A stretch of DNA of 64,000 bases from Chryseobacterium lathyri (GCF_030812195.1 NZ_JAUSSF010000002.1:558001-622000); one strand, 5' to 3'; positions 1-8,729 are shown, numbered from the stretch's first letter. Notes: a model not told the origin generated them from the sequence alone. Made by a program: numbers and translations.

Positions 1-362
1 ATATTTGACATATTTTTCAGTATCGATTTATTCAACGGATCTTTTGCATAGGCAGCCTCAGCCTTAGCTAAGATTTTCTCAGCTTTGCTTTTTGACGGTT
101 TTTTTTCCGCAACTTTCCAAATTTCTTTGTAATCATCATTATAATTTGAGATTTCATCACCGGAACCCATAAAACGGCTTCCGTAATAAAGAAAATTCAT
201 TTGCTGCTGGGTAAGATTTTCCGGGTTCTTTTTGAAGACCTCCAGATAATTATTATATTCCTGAGGATTCTCTGTGACATTCTTTTTAATTTCCTCAACA
301 TTAATTTGAGAAAAATACAATCCAAAGCTCAGAATAAAAATAATCTGAAATAATTTATTCAT
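1..362 (-). CDS. DUF4919 family secreted protein, partial (3' end outside window)
   Basis: Reading the minus strand from an ATG at 362 gives an open frame to the window edge. It starts with a signal peptide (MNKLFQIIFILSFGLYFSQ) and continues with a helical, Lys/Glu-rich region containing QQMNFLYYGSRFMG. The same layout (signal peptide, a stretch of Asn/Glu/Lys, then a YLYYGRNF motif) occurs in the complete gene at 1701-2330, so the two are paralogues. The family resembles DUF4919, an uncharacterised Bacteroidota secreted protein. About 120 residues are visible and the C-terminus lies beyond base 1. The next gene, at 392-1678, is on the same strand and lies upstream with a 29-base gap, so co-transcription is likely. 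Confidence 0.8.
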   Translation of the reverse strand, partial: MNKLFQIIFILSFGLYFSQINVEEIKKNVTENPQEYNNYLEVFKKNPENLTQQQMNFLYYGSRFMGSGDEISNYNDDYKEIWKVAEKKPSKSKAEKILAKAEAAYAKDPLNKSILKNMSN

Positions 363-391
363 ATTAATTTGTGTTGTGTTTTTATTTATAA

Positions 392-1678
392 TTAAGCATG
401 TTCATCTGCCACAATACTTTCCTGCGCTTCCTCTTCTTTTGCAATGGCTTTCGGATTGGCTACTTTTGCAATAGTAAGTCCCTGAACGATAATTGAGAAT
501 ACGACAACACAGTAAGTGATACTTAAGATGATCTCACTGTATTCGCTTTTTGGAATAGACATGGCCAATGCGATAGAAACTCCGCCACGGATTCCTCCCC
601 AGACGAGAACTTTTACTGTTTGCGGACTAAATCTTGTTCGCAGAGACATAAATTTCGTGGGTATCCAGATCGAAATGAAACGGGCAATTAAAACGACTGC
701 AATCGCCAGTAAACCAGGAATCATAAAGAACCTTAAATCTTTGATCATCAACAGTTCAAAACCGATAAACAGGAATAGCACGGCATTAAGAATTTCGTCG
801 ATCAGTTCCCAGAATTTGATGAGGTAATCCTGGGTAATGGATTTCATTTTGAACCTTACATTAAAATTACCCATGAATAAACCTGCAGCAACCATCGTTA
901 ACGGTCCGGAAATATGCATCTGTCTTGCAACAAGATACCCTCCCATTACTACGGAAAGTGTTACCAGAACAGAAATAATATAGTCATCTACCTCTCGCAT
1001 CAGCCTGGAAGTGATCCATCCCAGGAAAACACCCAGCAGAATTCCGCCGCCGGCTTCTTTCATCAGAAGCAATCCGATACTTTCAACACCCAGATCTACT
1101 TCTTTCCCGATGGCAAGCTGTAAAACCACTGTAAATACCACTACGGCCATACCGTCATTGAAAAGAGACTCCCCAGCCACTTTGGTTTCCAGTGATTTAG
1201 AAACATTGGCCTGTTTCAGAATACTTAAAACAGCTACCGGATCGGTAGGGGAAATAAGCGCTCCAAAAAGCAGACAGAAGATAAACGGAAGCTGAATTCC
1301 TAAAAAAGGCAACAGATAAAACATCCCGAATCCTACCACAAATGTAGAAATAACCACTCCGGCCGTAGAAAATATCAACACCGGCCTGAACTGCTCCTTA
1401 AGATCATTGATATTGATGTGGATACCTCCCGCAAAGAGAAGGAAATTAAGCATTGCCCCCATCAGAACTTCTGTAAAGTCTATACTGTTCATTAACTTAT
1501 TAAGATGCCCAAAAGTTCTCGGAAGCACTGTTTCTCCAAACATCACCAGAAAAATAGAAACCACGATGGCAATTACCATAATCCCAATGGTACTGGGAAG
1601 TTTCAGAAATCTGTAATTGAGATATGCAAAAATTGATGCCAATACTATTAAGGCTGAAAATGAATAATATAATTCCAC
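392..1678 (-). CDS. Na+/H+ antiporter, CPA1 (NhaP-type) family
   Basis: Polytopic inner-membrane protein of 428 aa with about 12 hydrophobic segments. It has the cation/proton antiporter signatures: LISPTDPVAVLSIL near residue 145, followed by ESLFNDGMAVVVF, whose Asn-Asp pair matches the ND ion-binding motif of electroneutral CPA1 exchangers. It should exchange Na+ (or K+) for H+ and support pH and salt homeostasis. The C-terminus is short and acidic, with no TrkA or CNBD regulatory domain. It sits between two DUF4919 genes on the same strand (22 bases after one, 29 before the other). Family assignment is firm; ion specificity cannot be read from sequence. Confidence 0.9.
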   Translation of the reverse strand: MELYYSFSALIVLASIFAYLNYRFLKLPSTIGIMVIAIVVSIFLVMFGETVLPRTFGHLNKLMNSIDFTEVLMGAMLNFLLFAGGIHININDLKEQFRPVLIFSTAGVVISTFVVGFGMFYLLPFLGIQLPFIFCLLFGALISPTDPVAVLSILKQANVSKSLETKVAGESLFNDGMAVVVFTVVLQLAIGKEVDLGVESIGLLLMKEAGGGILLGVFLGWITSRLMREVDDYIISVLVTLSVVMGGYLVARQMHISGPLTMVAAGLFMGNFNVRFKMKSITQDYLIKFWELIDEILNAVLFLFIGFELLMIKDLRFFMIPGLLAIAVVLIARFISIWIPTKFMSLRTRFSPQTVKVLVWGGIRGGVSIALAMSIPKSEYSEIILSITYCVVVFSIIVQGLTIAKVANPKAIAKEEEAQESIVADEHA

Positions 1679-1700
1679 TAAAGTGTGTTTTTTAATTAAT

Positions 1701-2330
1701 TTATAAGTCTAAATAAAGTATTTTTATATATAGTTTATGCCCGTCTTTCTCCCAGATATCAAACATCCCGTCTTTGGCAGGCTGTGATCCTCTCACATAA
1801 TCTTTCCCGATATTCAGGATATTCAGCAGGATGTATTCATCCCCCACAGAATTGACTAAATAGGCTGTTTTTTCAGAGCTTCCGTTTCCGGAATTCTTTA
1901 TTCCTCCAGTAAGCAGACGGAACTGATTCAGATGATGCATGAAATTATTTCCTTCTTTCCGGGAATCATAAGCCCTCAGAAGAACTAGAAGTATATCCAG
2001 ATTGGTAGGATCTTTACCATAGAGAACTTTGCCGAGCCTGATGCATTCTTCGAAATCATTCCGTTTAAAAGCATCCGTTAGATTCTTGAAGCTGTCGTCA
2101 ACCGCTGAAATTTTATCATCCCTGAAATTCCTGCCGTAGTAAAGATACTGAGCTTCAATACTGTCCAGGGATTTAGGATATCCTTTGTATTTAAAAATCA
2201 GCTTCTCATAATTGTAGGGAGAATCCGGATTTTTAAGGTTTTTCTCAATGTTTTTCAAATCAATCTTTGACTTCTGGCTGAAACCGAAAACCGAAAGAAA
2301 AACCAATAGTAGAAAAAAGTGATATTTCAT
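1701..2330 (-). CDS. DUF4919 family secreted protein
   Basis: A 209-aa protein with an N-terminal signal peptide (MKYHFFLLLVFLSVFGFSQ), so it is exported to the periplasm or outer membrane. The mature part has a YLYYGRNFRDD motif, a helical middle resembling a TPR-like fold (RNDFEECIRLGKVLYGKDPTNLDI is followed by LLRAYDSR), and a C-terminal beta-rich end (EYILLNILNIG, KLYIKILYLDL). This matches the DUF4919 type, function unknown. The start codon overlaps the hflX stop codon by one base (TAATG), indicating translational coupling. It is a paralogue of the partial gene at the left edge. Confidence 0.85.
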   Translation of the reverse strand: MKYHFFLLLVFLSVFGFSQKSKIDLKNIEKNLKNPDSPYNYEKLIFKYKGYPKSLDSIEAQYLYYGRNFRDDKISAVDDSFKNLTDAFKRNDFEECIRLGKVLYGKDPTNLDILLVLLRAYDSRKEGNNFMHHLNQFRLLTGGIKNSGNGSSEKTAYLVNSVGDEYILLNILNIGKDYVRGSQPAKDGMFDIWEKDGHKLYIKILYLDL

Positions 2331-3556
2331 TAATCGTTGTTTTCTTCTTCCTCATCATTATCGAAATATTCGAAAAGGAAATCATTGTAAGGGAATCTGG
2401 AGATATGTATCTTCATTACCTCATCATAGATCATTTTCTTCATTTCCGGGAAATTTTCTTTCGTTAGAGCTGAAATGAATACAGTCGGATATTTAGATTT
2501 AGCCATCCATGTTTTTTTCCACTCTTCCAGAGAAACATTCTTTTTTGTAGACGGTGTAAGATCATCGTCATCCTTTTTATCATAGCTGAAATCATCAATT
2601 TTATTAAAAACCATGATCATCGGTTTCTGATGGGCATTGATCTCCATTAGCGTCTGATTAACAGATTCTACCTGATCTTCAAAGCTTTCATGGGAAATAT
2701 CTACCACATGAATAAGCAGATCTGCTTCACGTACCTCATCCAGCGTAGATTTAAAAGATTCTACAAGCTGTGTCGGAAGCTTTCTGATAAAGCCTACCGT
2801 ATCAGTAAGCAGAAACGGTAAATTGCCAATAACTACTTTTCTTACTGTTGTGTCTAAGGTGGCAAACAATTTATTTTCTGCAAAAACCTCAGATTTGGAA
2901 AGTGCGTTCATCAGCGTAGATTTTCCAACGTTGGTATATCCTACCAAGGCAGCACGCACCACCTTTCCACGGTTATTACGCTGGGTAGCCATCTGTCTGT
3001 CGATGGTTTTAAGTTTGTCTTTTAACAGGGAAATCCTGTCGCGGATGATACGGCGGTCAGTTTCAATCTCTGTTTCCCCGGGACCTCTCATCCCGATTCC
3101 CCCTTTCTGGCGTTCAAGGTGGGTCCACATTCTCGTCAAACGTGGTAAAAGATATTGATATTGTGCCAATTCCACCTGAGTTCTTGCATAGGAAGTTTGT
3201 GCTCTCTGTGCGAAAATATCAAGGATAAGGTTGGTTCTGTCAAGAATTTTCACCTCTATTTCCCTTTCGAGATTTTTAAGCTGGGAAGGAGACAGTTCAT
3301 CATCGAAAATAATGGTTCCGATCTCGTTTTCCTTTACGTATTCCTTTATTTCCTGTGCTTTTCCGCTTCCAATAAACGTTTTGGAATCAGGCTGAGTTAA
3401 TTTTTGAGTAAAACGTTTTTGAACCGTTGCACCTGCTGTGAAGGCTAAAAACTCAAGTTCATCCATATATTCCGTAAGCTTGTCTTCATCCTGATTTTGG
3501 GTAATAACCCCCACCAAAACTGCTCTTTCGTAATTATGTTGTTTCTTATCTAGCAT
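2330..3556 (-). CDS. hflX: Ribosome-associated GTPase HflX
   Basis: The product is 408 aa when started at the internal ATG at 3556, which gives MLDKKQHNYERAVLVGV, the usual beginning of the HflX N-terminal domain; the 13 residues upstream in the longer frame look non-coding. The N-terminal nucleotide-binding domain and helical coiled coil are followed by the G domain, with P-loop GYTNVGKSTLMN, G3 DTVGFI and G4 NKID. RGPGETEIETDRR is the family signature just before the G domain. HflX splits stalled or hibernating 70S ribosomes after stress. Its last base overlaps the start of the following DUF4919 gene. Identification is firm. Confidence 0.95.
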   Translation of the reverse strand: MLDKKQHNYERAVLVGVITQNQDEDKLTEYMDELEFLAFTAGATVQKRFTQKLTQPDSKTFIGSGKAQEIKEYVKENEIGTIIFDDELSPSQLKNLEREIEVKILDRTNLILDIFAQRAQTSYARTQVELAQYQYLLPRLTRMWTHLERQKGGIGMRGPGETEIETDRRIIRDRISLLKDKLKTIDRQMATQRNNRGKVVRAALVGYTNVGKSTLMNALSKSEVFAENKLFATLDTTVRKVVIGNLPFLLTDTVGFIRKLPTQLVESFKSTLDEVREADLLIHVVDISHESFEDQVESVNQTLMEINAHQKPMIMVFNKIDDFSYDKKDDDDLTPSTKKNVSLEEWKKTWMAKSKYPTVFISALTKENFPEMKKMIYDEVMKIHISRFPYNDFLFEYFDNDEEEENND

Positions 3557-3753
3557 TAATTTCTGTCTATGTTTGTGATTTTCACAAGATACCAATTTTC
3601 AGGAAAAAAAACAAAATCATTTTTTAATTTTCCTTATTTTTTAATGTTAATTTAAGTTTACAATATCATTCATTTGTAAAAAATCAATACCTTTATAACG
3701 CTGATTTGTAATTAATTAAAATTACAAATATTGTAAAAACTAACACCAAGATC

Positions 3754-4461
3754 ATGAATTCCCGTATTAAATGTATGATTATTGATGATGATGAACTGGA
3801 CAGGCTGGTTCTTCAGCATCATATCAGGCAGTACGATAATATAGAGATTGTGGCGTCTTTTAATTCGGCGGAAAAGGCAGTTCCCTACCTTGAATTTCCA
3901 ATCGACCTGCTGATTTGTGAAACTACACTTAGCGGAATGAGCGGACTAGAATTCAGGAAACTGGCTTATAAGATTCCGGCCTGCATCTTCGTAAGTTCCC
4001 ATCCGGAACTGGCTGCAGAAGCCTTTGAAATTGAAGCCCTGGATTTTGTCACAAAACCCCTTAAGGCAGAACGCTTCCAGCATTCTATAGAGAAAGTCTT
4101 CCATTTTTTTGAAATGAAAAAAAAATGCGAATGCTTCGATGCCCTTCTCGGAGAAAATTGTATTAAAATAAAAGAAAACGGTAACATTTCTCAGATCAGG
4201 CTTACCGATATCCTTTATCTTGAAGCATTAAAAGACTATACCCGGCTTGTTACGCATGAAAAGAAGCACTGTGTTCTAGATTCCCTGGGAAACCTCCTTC
4301 ATAAAAGCTTTTTCAATTCTTTCATAAGAATCCATCGCAGCTATGCCGTACCCCGTCATTTCATCCGTGGAAAAAACAGCCATGAGATAGAGCTGATCCA
4401 CCAGATCAGGCTTCCCATTGGCAGAACTTACAAAGAAAACCTGTCCTTCCTCAACCCTTAA
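3754..4461 (+). CDS. Orphan LytTR response regulator with Glu at the phospho-acceptor site
   Basis: A 235-aa LytR/AlgR-type regulator. Residues 1-120 form a receiver domain: acidic pocket IIDDDE at 9-14, conserved Lys in VTKPLKAERF near 100. Where LytTR receivers have the phosphorylated Asp (normally in FLDIxMP), this protein reads LLICETTLSG with Glu56. Residues 135-235 form a LytTR DNA-binding domain (ILYLEALKDYTRLVT, FIRIHRSYAVP). No histidine kinase lies next to it. The Asp-to-Glu change could mimic phosphorylation and make the protein constitutively active, or simply uncouple it from kinases; both are inference. It precedes the secreted-protein operon beginning at 4623 by 161 bases on the same strand. 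Confidence 0.9.
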   Translation: MNSRIKCMIIDDDELDRLVLQHHIRQYDNIEIVASFNSAEKAVPYLEFPIDLLICETTLSGMSGLEFRKLAYKIPACIFVSSHPELAAEAFEIEALDFVTKPLKAERFQHSIEKVFHFFEMKKKCECFDALLGENCIKIKENGNISQIRLTDILYLEALKDYTRLVTHEKKHCVLDSLGNLLHKSFFNSFIRIHRSYAVPRHFIRGKNSHEIELIHQIRLPIGRTYKENLSFLNP

Positions 4462-4622
4462 CAGCTGAGTACCAACATTTTTATCATAAAATGCCGTTGG
4501 TCGATTTTTTTTACCGTTAGTCTATTTTCCTTCAATCCGGTTGCGATATGTGGTAATTTAGTGTTCACAAATTTTCTTTTGAAAACTGAGATAACCAATT
4601 AATAACCACAAAAATATTTTAC

Positions 4623-5105
4623 ATGAAAAGAACATCTATTCACTGCTTCTTTCTCATTCTGTTCACCTTTTCCGTCAGTATCCTGAACGCTCAATCGGCA
4701 GTTCTGGCCACGGGAACAAATGCATCAGGAGGCAACGGCTCGGTTTCTTACAGTGTCGGCCAGACGGCTTATCTGTACAAGGGAGCAAATTCCCAAGTAT
4801 TGGAAGGCGTACAGCAGGCCTACGAGATTACGACACTTTCTGCCAACGAAACCACAACAAAGCAAGAAGGCATTCTACTCTATCCGAATCCAACCAGAGA
4901 TTATCTGTATATAGATTTTTCTTCTGTTTCATATAAAGGATCGGAATACCAGCTGTTCGACGCTCAGGGCAAACTGATCAAAAAGGACGTGATCTTACAG
5001 TCAAAGTCCGAACTTAATCTTTCCTCTCTCCCTTCAGCGGTTTATATTATCAGAATCAATCAGAATGGAGAAAATTTAAAAACCTTTAAAGTCATCAAAA
5101 AATAA
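4623..5105 (+). CDS. T9SS type A sorting-domain protein, small
   Basis: A 160-aa secreted protein. It has a signal peptide (ending near LNAQ), a short Gly/Ser-rich stretch (GTNASGGNGSVSYSVGQ), and from about residue 86 a type A C-terminal sorting domain for type IX secretion. That domain shows LYPNPTRDYLYIDF, then YQLFDAQGKLI, then LPSAVYIIRIN and a terminal KTFKVIKK. The protein should cross the outer membrane through the T9SS and be released or attached to the cell surface. There is little mature sequence apart from the sorting domain. It is the first gene of a tight operon; the next gene starts 4 bases after its stop. Confidence 0.88.
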   Translation: MKRTSIHCFFLILFTFSVSILNAQSAVLATGTNASGGNGSVSYSVGQTAYLYKGANSQVLEGVQQAYEITTLSANETTTKQEGILLYPNPTRDYLYIDFSSVSYKGSEYQLFDAQGKLIKKDVILQSKSELNLSSLPSAVYIIRINQNGENLKTFKVIKK

Positions 5106-5109
5106 CGCC

Positions 5110-7659
5110 ATGAAAAAAATATTACTATCTCTGGGGATCATGCTTGGTCTCTTTCTCGGACATGCTCAGGCACCGGAAAAAATGAGCTATCAGGCCGTGA
5201 TGAGAAACGGATCCGGCCAACTATTGGTCAATCAAAATATCGCTGTAAAAGTAAGTATACTGACAGGCTCTCTCATTGGGCCACTAGTCTATTCTGAAAG
5301 ACTTACAGGAAGTACAAATGCCAACGGACTCATCAGCCTGGAAATAGGAACCGGAACCGTTCTTTCAGGAACTTTTTCTACTATAGACTGGCCAACGGGA
5401 AACTATTATCTAAAAACTGAAACCGATCCGGCCGGAGGTACCAACTATACAATAGCAGGAACAAGCCAGCTATTAAGCGTACCTTATGCCATGTATGCCA
5501 AATCGGCTGGCGGAACAGGCGGAAGCTTTACTATTCCTTATACCAATACAGTGAATCATGCCTCTAACCTTTTTACACTGATCAATGACGGTGACGGAGC
5601 TTCTCTGGAAGGAGTGAATAATACCACCACCTCCAACATTGCTGCCGTGCGGGGAATTGTAAACAATGTAGCGGCAGGTGGATTTTCCAGCGGTGTCCGC
5701 GGTATCAATAACGCAACCGGCGGATTGGGTGTAGGAGTCTATGGAAGCCAGAACGGAAGCGGATGGGGAGTTTACGGTGTTACACCTAACGGATTAGGAG
5801 TCTATGGAAATGCAAGCGCAAACGGAACCGGAGTATACGCAAACAGTAATACAGGAACCGGACTTACAGCAACCAGTAATAACGGAATTCCTGCAAGTAT
5901 ATCAATATTCAACAATGCCAATAATAACAATGCCCTCAATGTTTCCAGTGTCGGAAACGGAACGGTAGTGAATGTAACCACTACCGGAAACGGAGCCGGA
6001 GTACGCAGTTCTACAGCTGCTGGATTTGCATTGCACGGCATTACGAGTGCACAGACCTCTGCAGGTATAGTAGGTGATAATAATGGAGCTGGTGAAGCGG
6101 TGGTCGGCAGAACAACCAGTGATATTGCCGGGGCAGTAGTAGGCCGTAATGACGGTGGAGGTTATGGGGTAAGAGGTTTTGTTGCAACCAATACAACCGG
6201 AACGGCTGTCGGGGTTTTAGGACAGGTAGGATTAAACAACAGTAAAGGACGTGCAGGACGCTTTGAAAATTTTAATGCCACCAACGAAATCAATAATGTA
6301 TTTGAGGTAGAAACCAACGGTAATGGAAACATTCCGGATAATACCCAGGGTAATGCAGCTTCTTTCTTAGTTGATAATACGAACAGTGTAGGGGCAGCGG
6401 TAAGAGGTGAAGTAAATACTATTTTCGGAAACTTTGGTGCCGCAGCTATTTTTGGAATTTCGTCCGGAACAGGAGGTCGTGCAGGATTATTCTATGCATC
6501 AAATCCTGCTGGAAACGGAGCTTCATTAATTGCTTTAACTGATGGAAACGGAAACGCCATCACCGCCAATGCAGGTAAAGACGGAAATGGTGTTGAAACC
6601 AATATTGATGGAGCAGGAAATGCTTTGTATGCATGGGTACCTACTTTTTCAGAAGGACGTGCAGGAAGGTTTGAGATTTTCAATGAAGACAATGAAAACG
6701 AAGTAATATCTGTAAAAACAGTTGGTAACGGTATTGCGGGAAACTTCAAAGTGGATCGTACTACCGGTACATCACCTGCTGTAAAAGGTGAAGTGAATTC
6801 TATATTTGCCAACTTTGGGACTGCAGGTGTATATGGACTTTCATCAGGCACCGGAGGATACGCAGGTTTATTTTATTCTTCAAATGCCAGCGGTAATGGT
6901 CCGGCTGTACTTGCTCTTACAGAAGGCAGCGGAAATGGTATTACTGCAAATGCCGGTGGCACCGGAGATGGTATAGAAGCCTCATGTGATGGAAATGGCA
7001 ATGCAGTTTCAGGCTTTATCCCTAATTTCGGGACTGGTAAAGCAGGAAGGTTCGCCAACTTCAATAATGCCAATGCCCAGCCGGTAGTTCATGTAACAAC
7101 CACCGGTACTGGTTCTACCCTGCTTGTTAACCATCAGGGACCATCAGGCAATATTTCAGTATACCAGAGTGCTTCAGTGAACGTAGCCCGTATCAACAAA
7201 GCAGGAAGAGGATTTTTCAACGGCGGAACTCAAAGCAGCGGAGCAGACGTTGCAGAAGTCTTTGATGTTGAAGGAAATATTTCTGAATATGAAACCGGGG
7301 ATATTCTTGTGATCTCCACAAATTCGGATCGAACTGTAGAAAGATCTTCGAAACCCTATTCTACTCTTGTAGCGGGAGTATATGCTACCCAACCGGGAGT
7401 ATTGCTTACTGAAGAACATATAGATGCTGATATTTCCGGTAAAGTTCCCATGGGAGTTATCGGTGTTATCCCTACCAAGGTATGCCTGGAAGGCGGTAAA
7501 ATTAAAAGGGGAGATCTTTTGGTCACCTCATCAAAACCGGGAACTGCCATGAAAGCGAATCCTAAAAAAGTGAAAATAGGACAGGTGATTGGTAAAGCAC
7601 TTCAGGACTATGACCAAAACTCAACCGGTAAAATTAAAGTATTGGTAAATATTAAATAA
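5110..7659 (+). CDS. Large secreted Gly/Asn-rich repeat protein (beta-solenoid-like)
   Basis: An 849-aa secreted protein with a signal peptide (MKKILLSLGIMLGLFLGHAQ). An N-terminal domain follows (YQAVMRNGSGQLLVNQNIAV, ending near LSVPYAMYAKSA), which is common in Bacteroidota tail-fibre-like surface proteins. Residues from about 140 to 690 are low-complexity, Gly/Asn/Thr-rich and built of short strands such as NGTGVYANS, suggesting a beta-helix. They include a long tandem unit beginning with RAGRFENF, repeated as RAGRFEIF and KAGRFANF. The C-terminal 170 aa (SSGADVAEVFDVEGNISEYE onward) look like the trimerising or processing end of phage tail fibres, resembling peptidase G2-type domains. 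No T9SS domain is visible. It lies between two small secreted-protein genes with 4- and 6-base gaps. A role as surface adhesin or fibre is inference. Confidence 0.8.
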   Translation: MKKILLSLGIMLGLFLGHAQAPEKMSYQAVMRNGSGQLLVNQNIAVKVSILTGSLIGPLVYSERLTGSTNANGLISLEIGTGTVLSGTFSTIDWPTGNYYLKTETDPAGGTNYTIAGTSQLLSVPYAMYAKSAGGTGGSFTIPYTNTVNHASNLFTLINDGDGASLEGVNNTTTSNIAAVRGIVNNVAAGGFSSGVRGINNATGGLGVGVYGSQNGSGWGVYGVTPNGLGVYGNASANGTGVYANSNTGTGLTATSNNGIPASISIFNNANNNNALNVSSVGNGTVVNVTTTGNGAGVRSSTAAGFALHGITSAQTSAGIVGDNNGAGEAVVGRTTSDIAGAVVGRNDGGGYGVRGFVATNTTGTAVGVLGQVGLNNSKGRAGRFENFNATNEINNVFEVETNGNGNIPDNTQGNAASFLVDNTNSVGAAVRGEVNTIFGNFGAAAIFGISSGTGGRAGLFYASNPAGNGASLIALTDGNGNAITANAGKDGNGVETNIDGAGNALYAWVPTFSEGRAGRFEIFNEDNENEVISVKTVGNGIAGNFKVDRTTGTSPAVKGEVNSIFANFGTAGVYGLSSGTGGYAGLFYSSNASGNGPAVLALTEGSGNGITANAGGTGDGIEASCDGNGNAVSGFIPNFGTGKAGRFANFNNANAQPVVHVTTTGTGSTLLVNHQGPSGNISVYQSASVNVARINKAGRGFFNGGTQSSGADVAEVFDVEGNISEYETGDILVISTNSDRTVERSSKPYSTLVAGVYATQPGVLLTEEHIDADISGKVPMGVIGVIPTKVCLEGGKIKRGDLLVTSSKPGTAMKANPKKVKIGQVIGKALQDYDQNSTGKIKVLVNIK
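6250..7160 (+). repeat. Tandem repeat units inside the 849-aa secreted protein
   Basis: Three in-frame units start at 6250, 6658 and 7039 with the codons for RAGRFEN, RAGRFEI and KAGRFAN. Unit 1 is 408 bp and unit 2 is 381 bp; unit 3 is partial and runs into the C-terminal domain. Within each full unit the order is the same: AGRF, VGNG/TNGNG, VRGEV or VKGEV, NFG, GLSSGTGG or GISSGTGG, AGLFY, GNG, ITANAG. The units differ enough at the DNA level to be old duplications rather than a recent expansion. Confidence 0.75.
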
Positions 7660-7665
7660 GCTATC

Positions 7666-8091
7666 ATGAAATCACTATATATCATTACATTTTTGGCATT
7701 AAGCGTATCTGTTTATGCCCAAGAAAATAAGAAAGCTCTTGAATCTGAAGATCAGTCCCAGGTCGTGAAACAGCTCAGAGAACAGGAAGCCCAGCTGGTA
7801 AAAACAGCTCAGGAAAATGCTCCTAAAAAGCAAAACGTAACCACATTGGCTTCAGAACAGGGTCTTGAAGTAAAAAAACAAGACGCAAAAGCTCAGTCTT
7901 CCAATTCAAATAATACCTCGGGAAAATTATTGCCCAATACGGCAACTTTAGAAGAAATAAAAGCTTCTATTCCCAACAGGCAGGTATCCCGTACCAGTAC
8001 AGCGAATTCTAGGAACACAAATAGCAATGTCATAGGTCTGCCCAATACAGCAACCTTAGAAGAAATAAAAAAAACAATTCCAAAAAACTGA
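7666..8091 (+). CDS. Small secreted protein with LPNTATLEEIK repeats
   Basis: A 141-aa protein with a signal peptide (MKSLYIITFLALSVSVYAQ) and a charged, Gln/Lys-rich helical middle (SQVVKQLREQEAQLVKTAQE). The C-terminal half has two copies of LPNTATLEEIK, each followed by a Ser/Thr-Ile-Pro-Asn/Lys tail (ASIPNRQ and KTIPKN, the latter at the very end). I do not recognise the family. It is the last gene of the operon (6-base gap after the repeat protein) and is followed by a strong terminator. A periplasmic or surface accessory role for the large repeat protein is possible but unproven. Confidence 0.75.
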   Translation: MKSLYIITFLALSVSVYAQENKKALESEDQSQVVKQLREQEAQLVKTAQENAPKKQNVTTLASEQGLEVKKQDAKAQSSNSNNTSGKLLPNTATLEEIKASIPNRQVSRTSTANSRNTNSNVIGLPNTATLEEIKKTIPKN

Positions 8092-8114
8092 TAATCATAA
8101 CCAGATTTCAAGCA

Positions 8115-8139
8115 AAAAGTCCGCTCAGTGCGGACTTTT
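8115..8139 (+). terminator. Rho-independent terminator after the secreted-protein operon
   Basis: A 10-bp perfect stem, AAAAGTCCGC and GCGGACTTTT, with loop TCAGT lies 23 bases after the last stop codon of the plus-strand operon. Because the arms begin with A and end with T, it can also serve the minus-strand lipoprotein gene at 8209-8643, which converges on it. Confidence 0.88.
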
Positions 8140-8208
8140 ATATTTTCATATTCGATGATTTATTTAGAATCTTCAAAATTCAGGTTTCCTTTTGTAAAAA
8201 CAGTATTC

Positions 8209-8643
8209 TTAATCCCAATCTGCAGCTACAAATTTCATAGAATTTCCATTGTCATCTGATAAAGTCAGAAAATGCCCTTCTATGGAATAATCAGTCATTT
8301 TATCGAATTTCTGGATAAAAGCGTTTTCCAATTCCATATTCTGGCAGGCCTTCAGTGTGCTTCCCACTCCTGAGATCTTTACTTTTCCGTTGGCTTTAAA
8401 TTCGGAAGTGAAAAACATACCGTTGCACCCCATATTGGCACTTCCTTTTATTTTCCCTTTCTCCAGGGCACCTGTTAGATTGATTTCCGCTCTGTTTTTA
8501 ATCAATTCTTCTTTGGAAAATTTATCAAAAGAAACGAGCATCCATTGTCTTTGAAGACTTGGATTTTTTTCCGGGACCGAAGAGCAGCTACCTACAACTC
8601 CTAAAAGCAAAATGGCAAAAAATGATAAGAGTATTTTTTTCAT
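8209..8643 (-). CDS. META-domain (HslJ-like) lipoprotein
   Basis: A 144-aa protein with a lipoprotein signal peptide ending in the lipobox GSCSS near residue 20. The mature domain shows the META/HslJ pattern: QWMLVSFDKF, a central SANMGCNGMFF and a late LTLSDDNGNSMKFV. HslJ-type proteins are small envelope proteins linked to heat shock and novobiocin resistance in E. coli; the role here is unknown. It is a single gene, convergent with the upstream operon and divergent from the S46 peptidase, whose start lies 87 bases away. Confidence 0.85.
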   Translation of the reverse strand: MKKILLSFFAILLLGVVGSCSSVPEKNPSLQRQWMLVSFDKFSKEELIKNRAEINLTGALEKGKIKGSANMGCNGMFFTSEFKANGKVKISGVGSTLKACQNMELENAFIQKFDKMTDYSIEGHFLTLSDDNGNSMKFVAADWD

Positions 8644-8729
8644 GGGGATTATCCTTCCATTTTCATACCATTCCGGGGCAGAATATCGTAAAAATTAGTA
8701 AATTAGCGACACAAAAATTATTTTATAAA

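Noticed and set aside
5802..7550. Minus-strand frames opposite the 849-aa repeat protein
   Set aside because: They are shadows caused by the Gly/Asn-rich repeat codons (giving Pro/Phe/Val-rich antisense peptides).
8559..8729. Extended N-terminus of the S46 peptidase
   Set aside because: It would overlap the divergent lipoprotein gene and bury the signal peptide; the ATG at 8730 is the sensible start.
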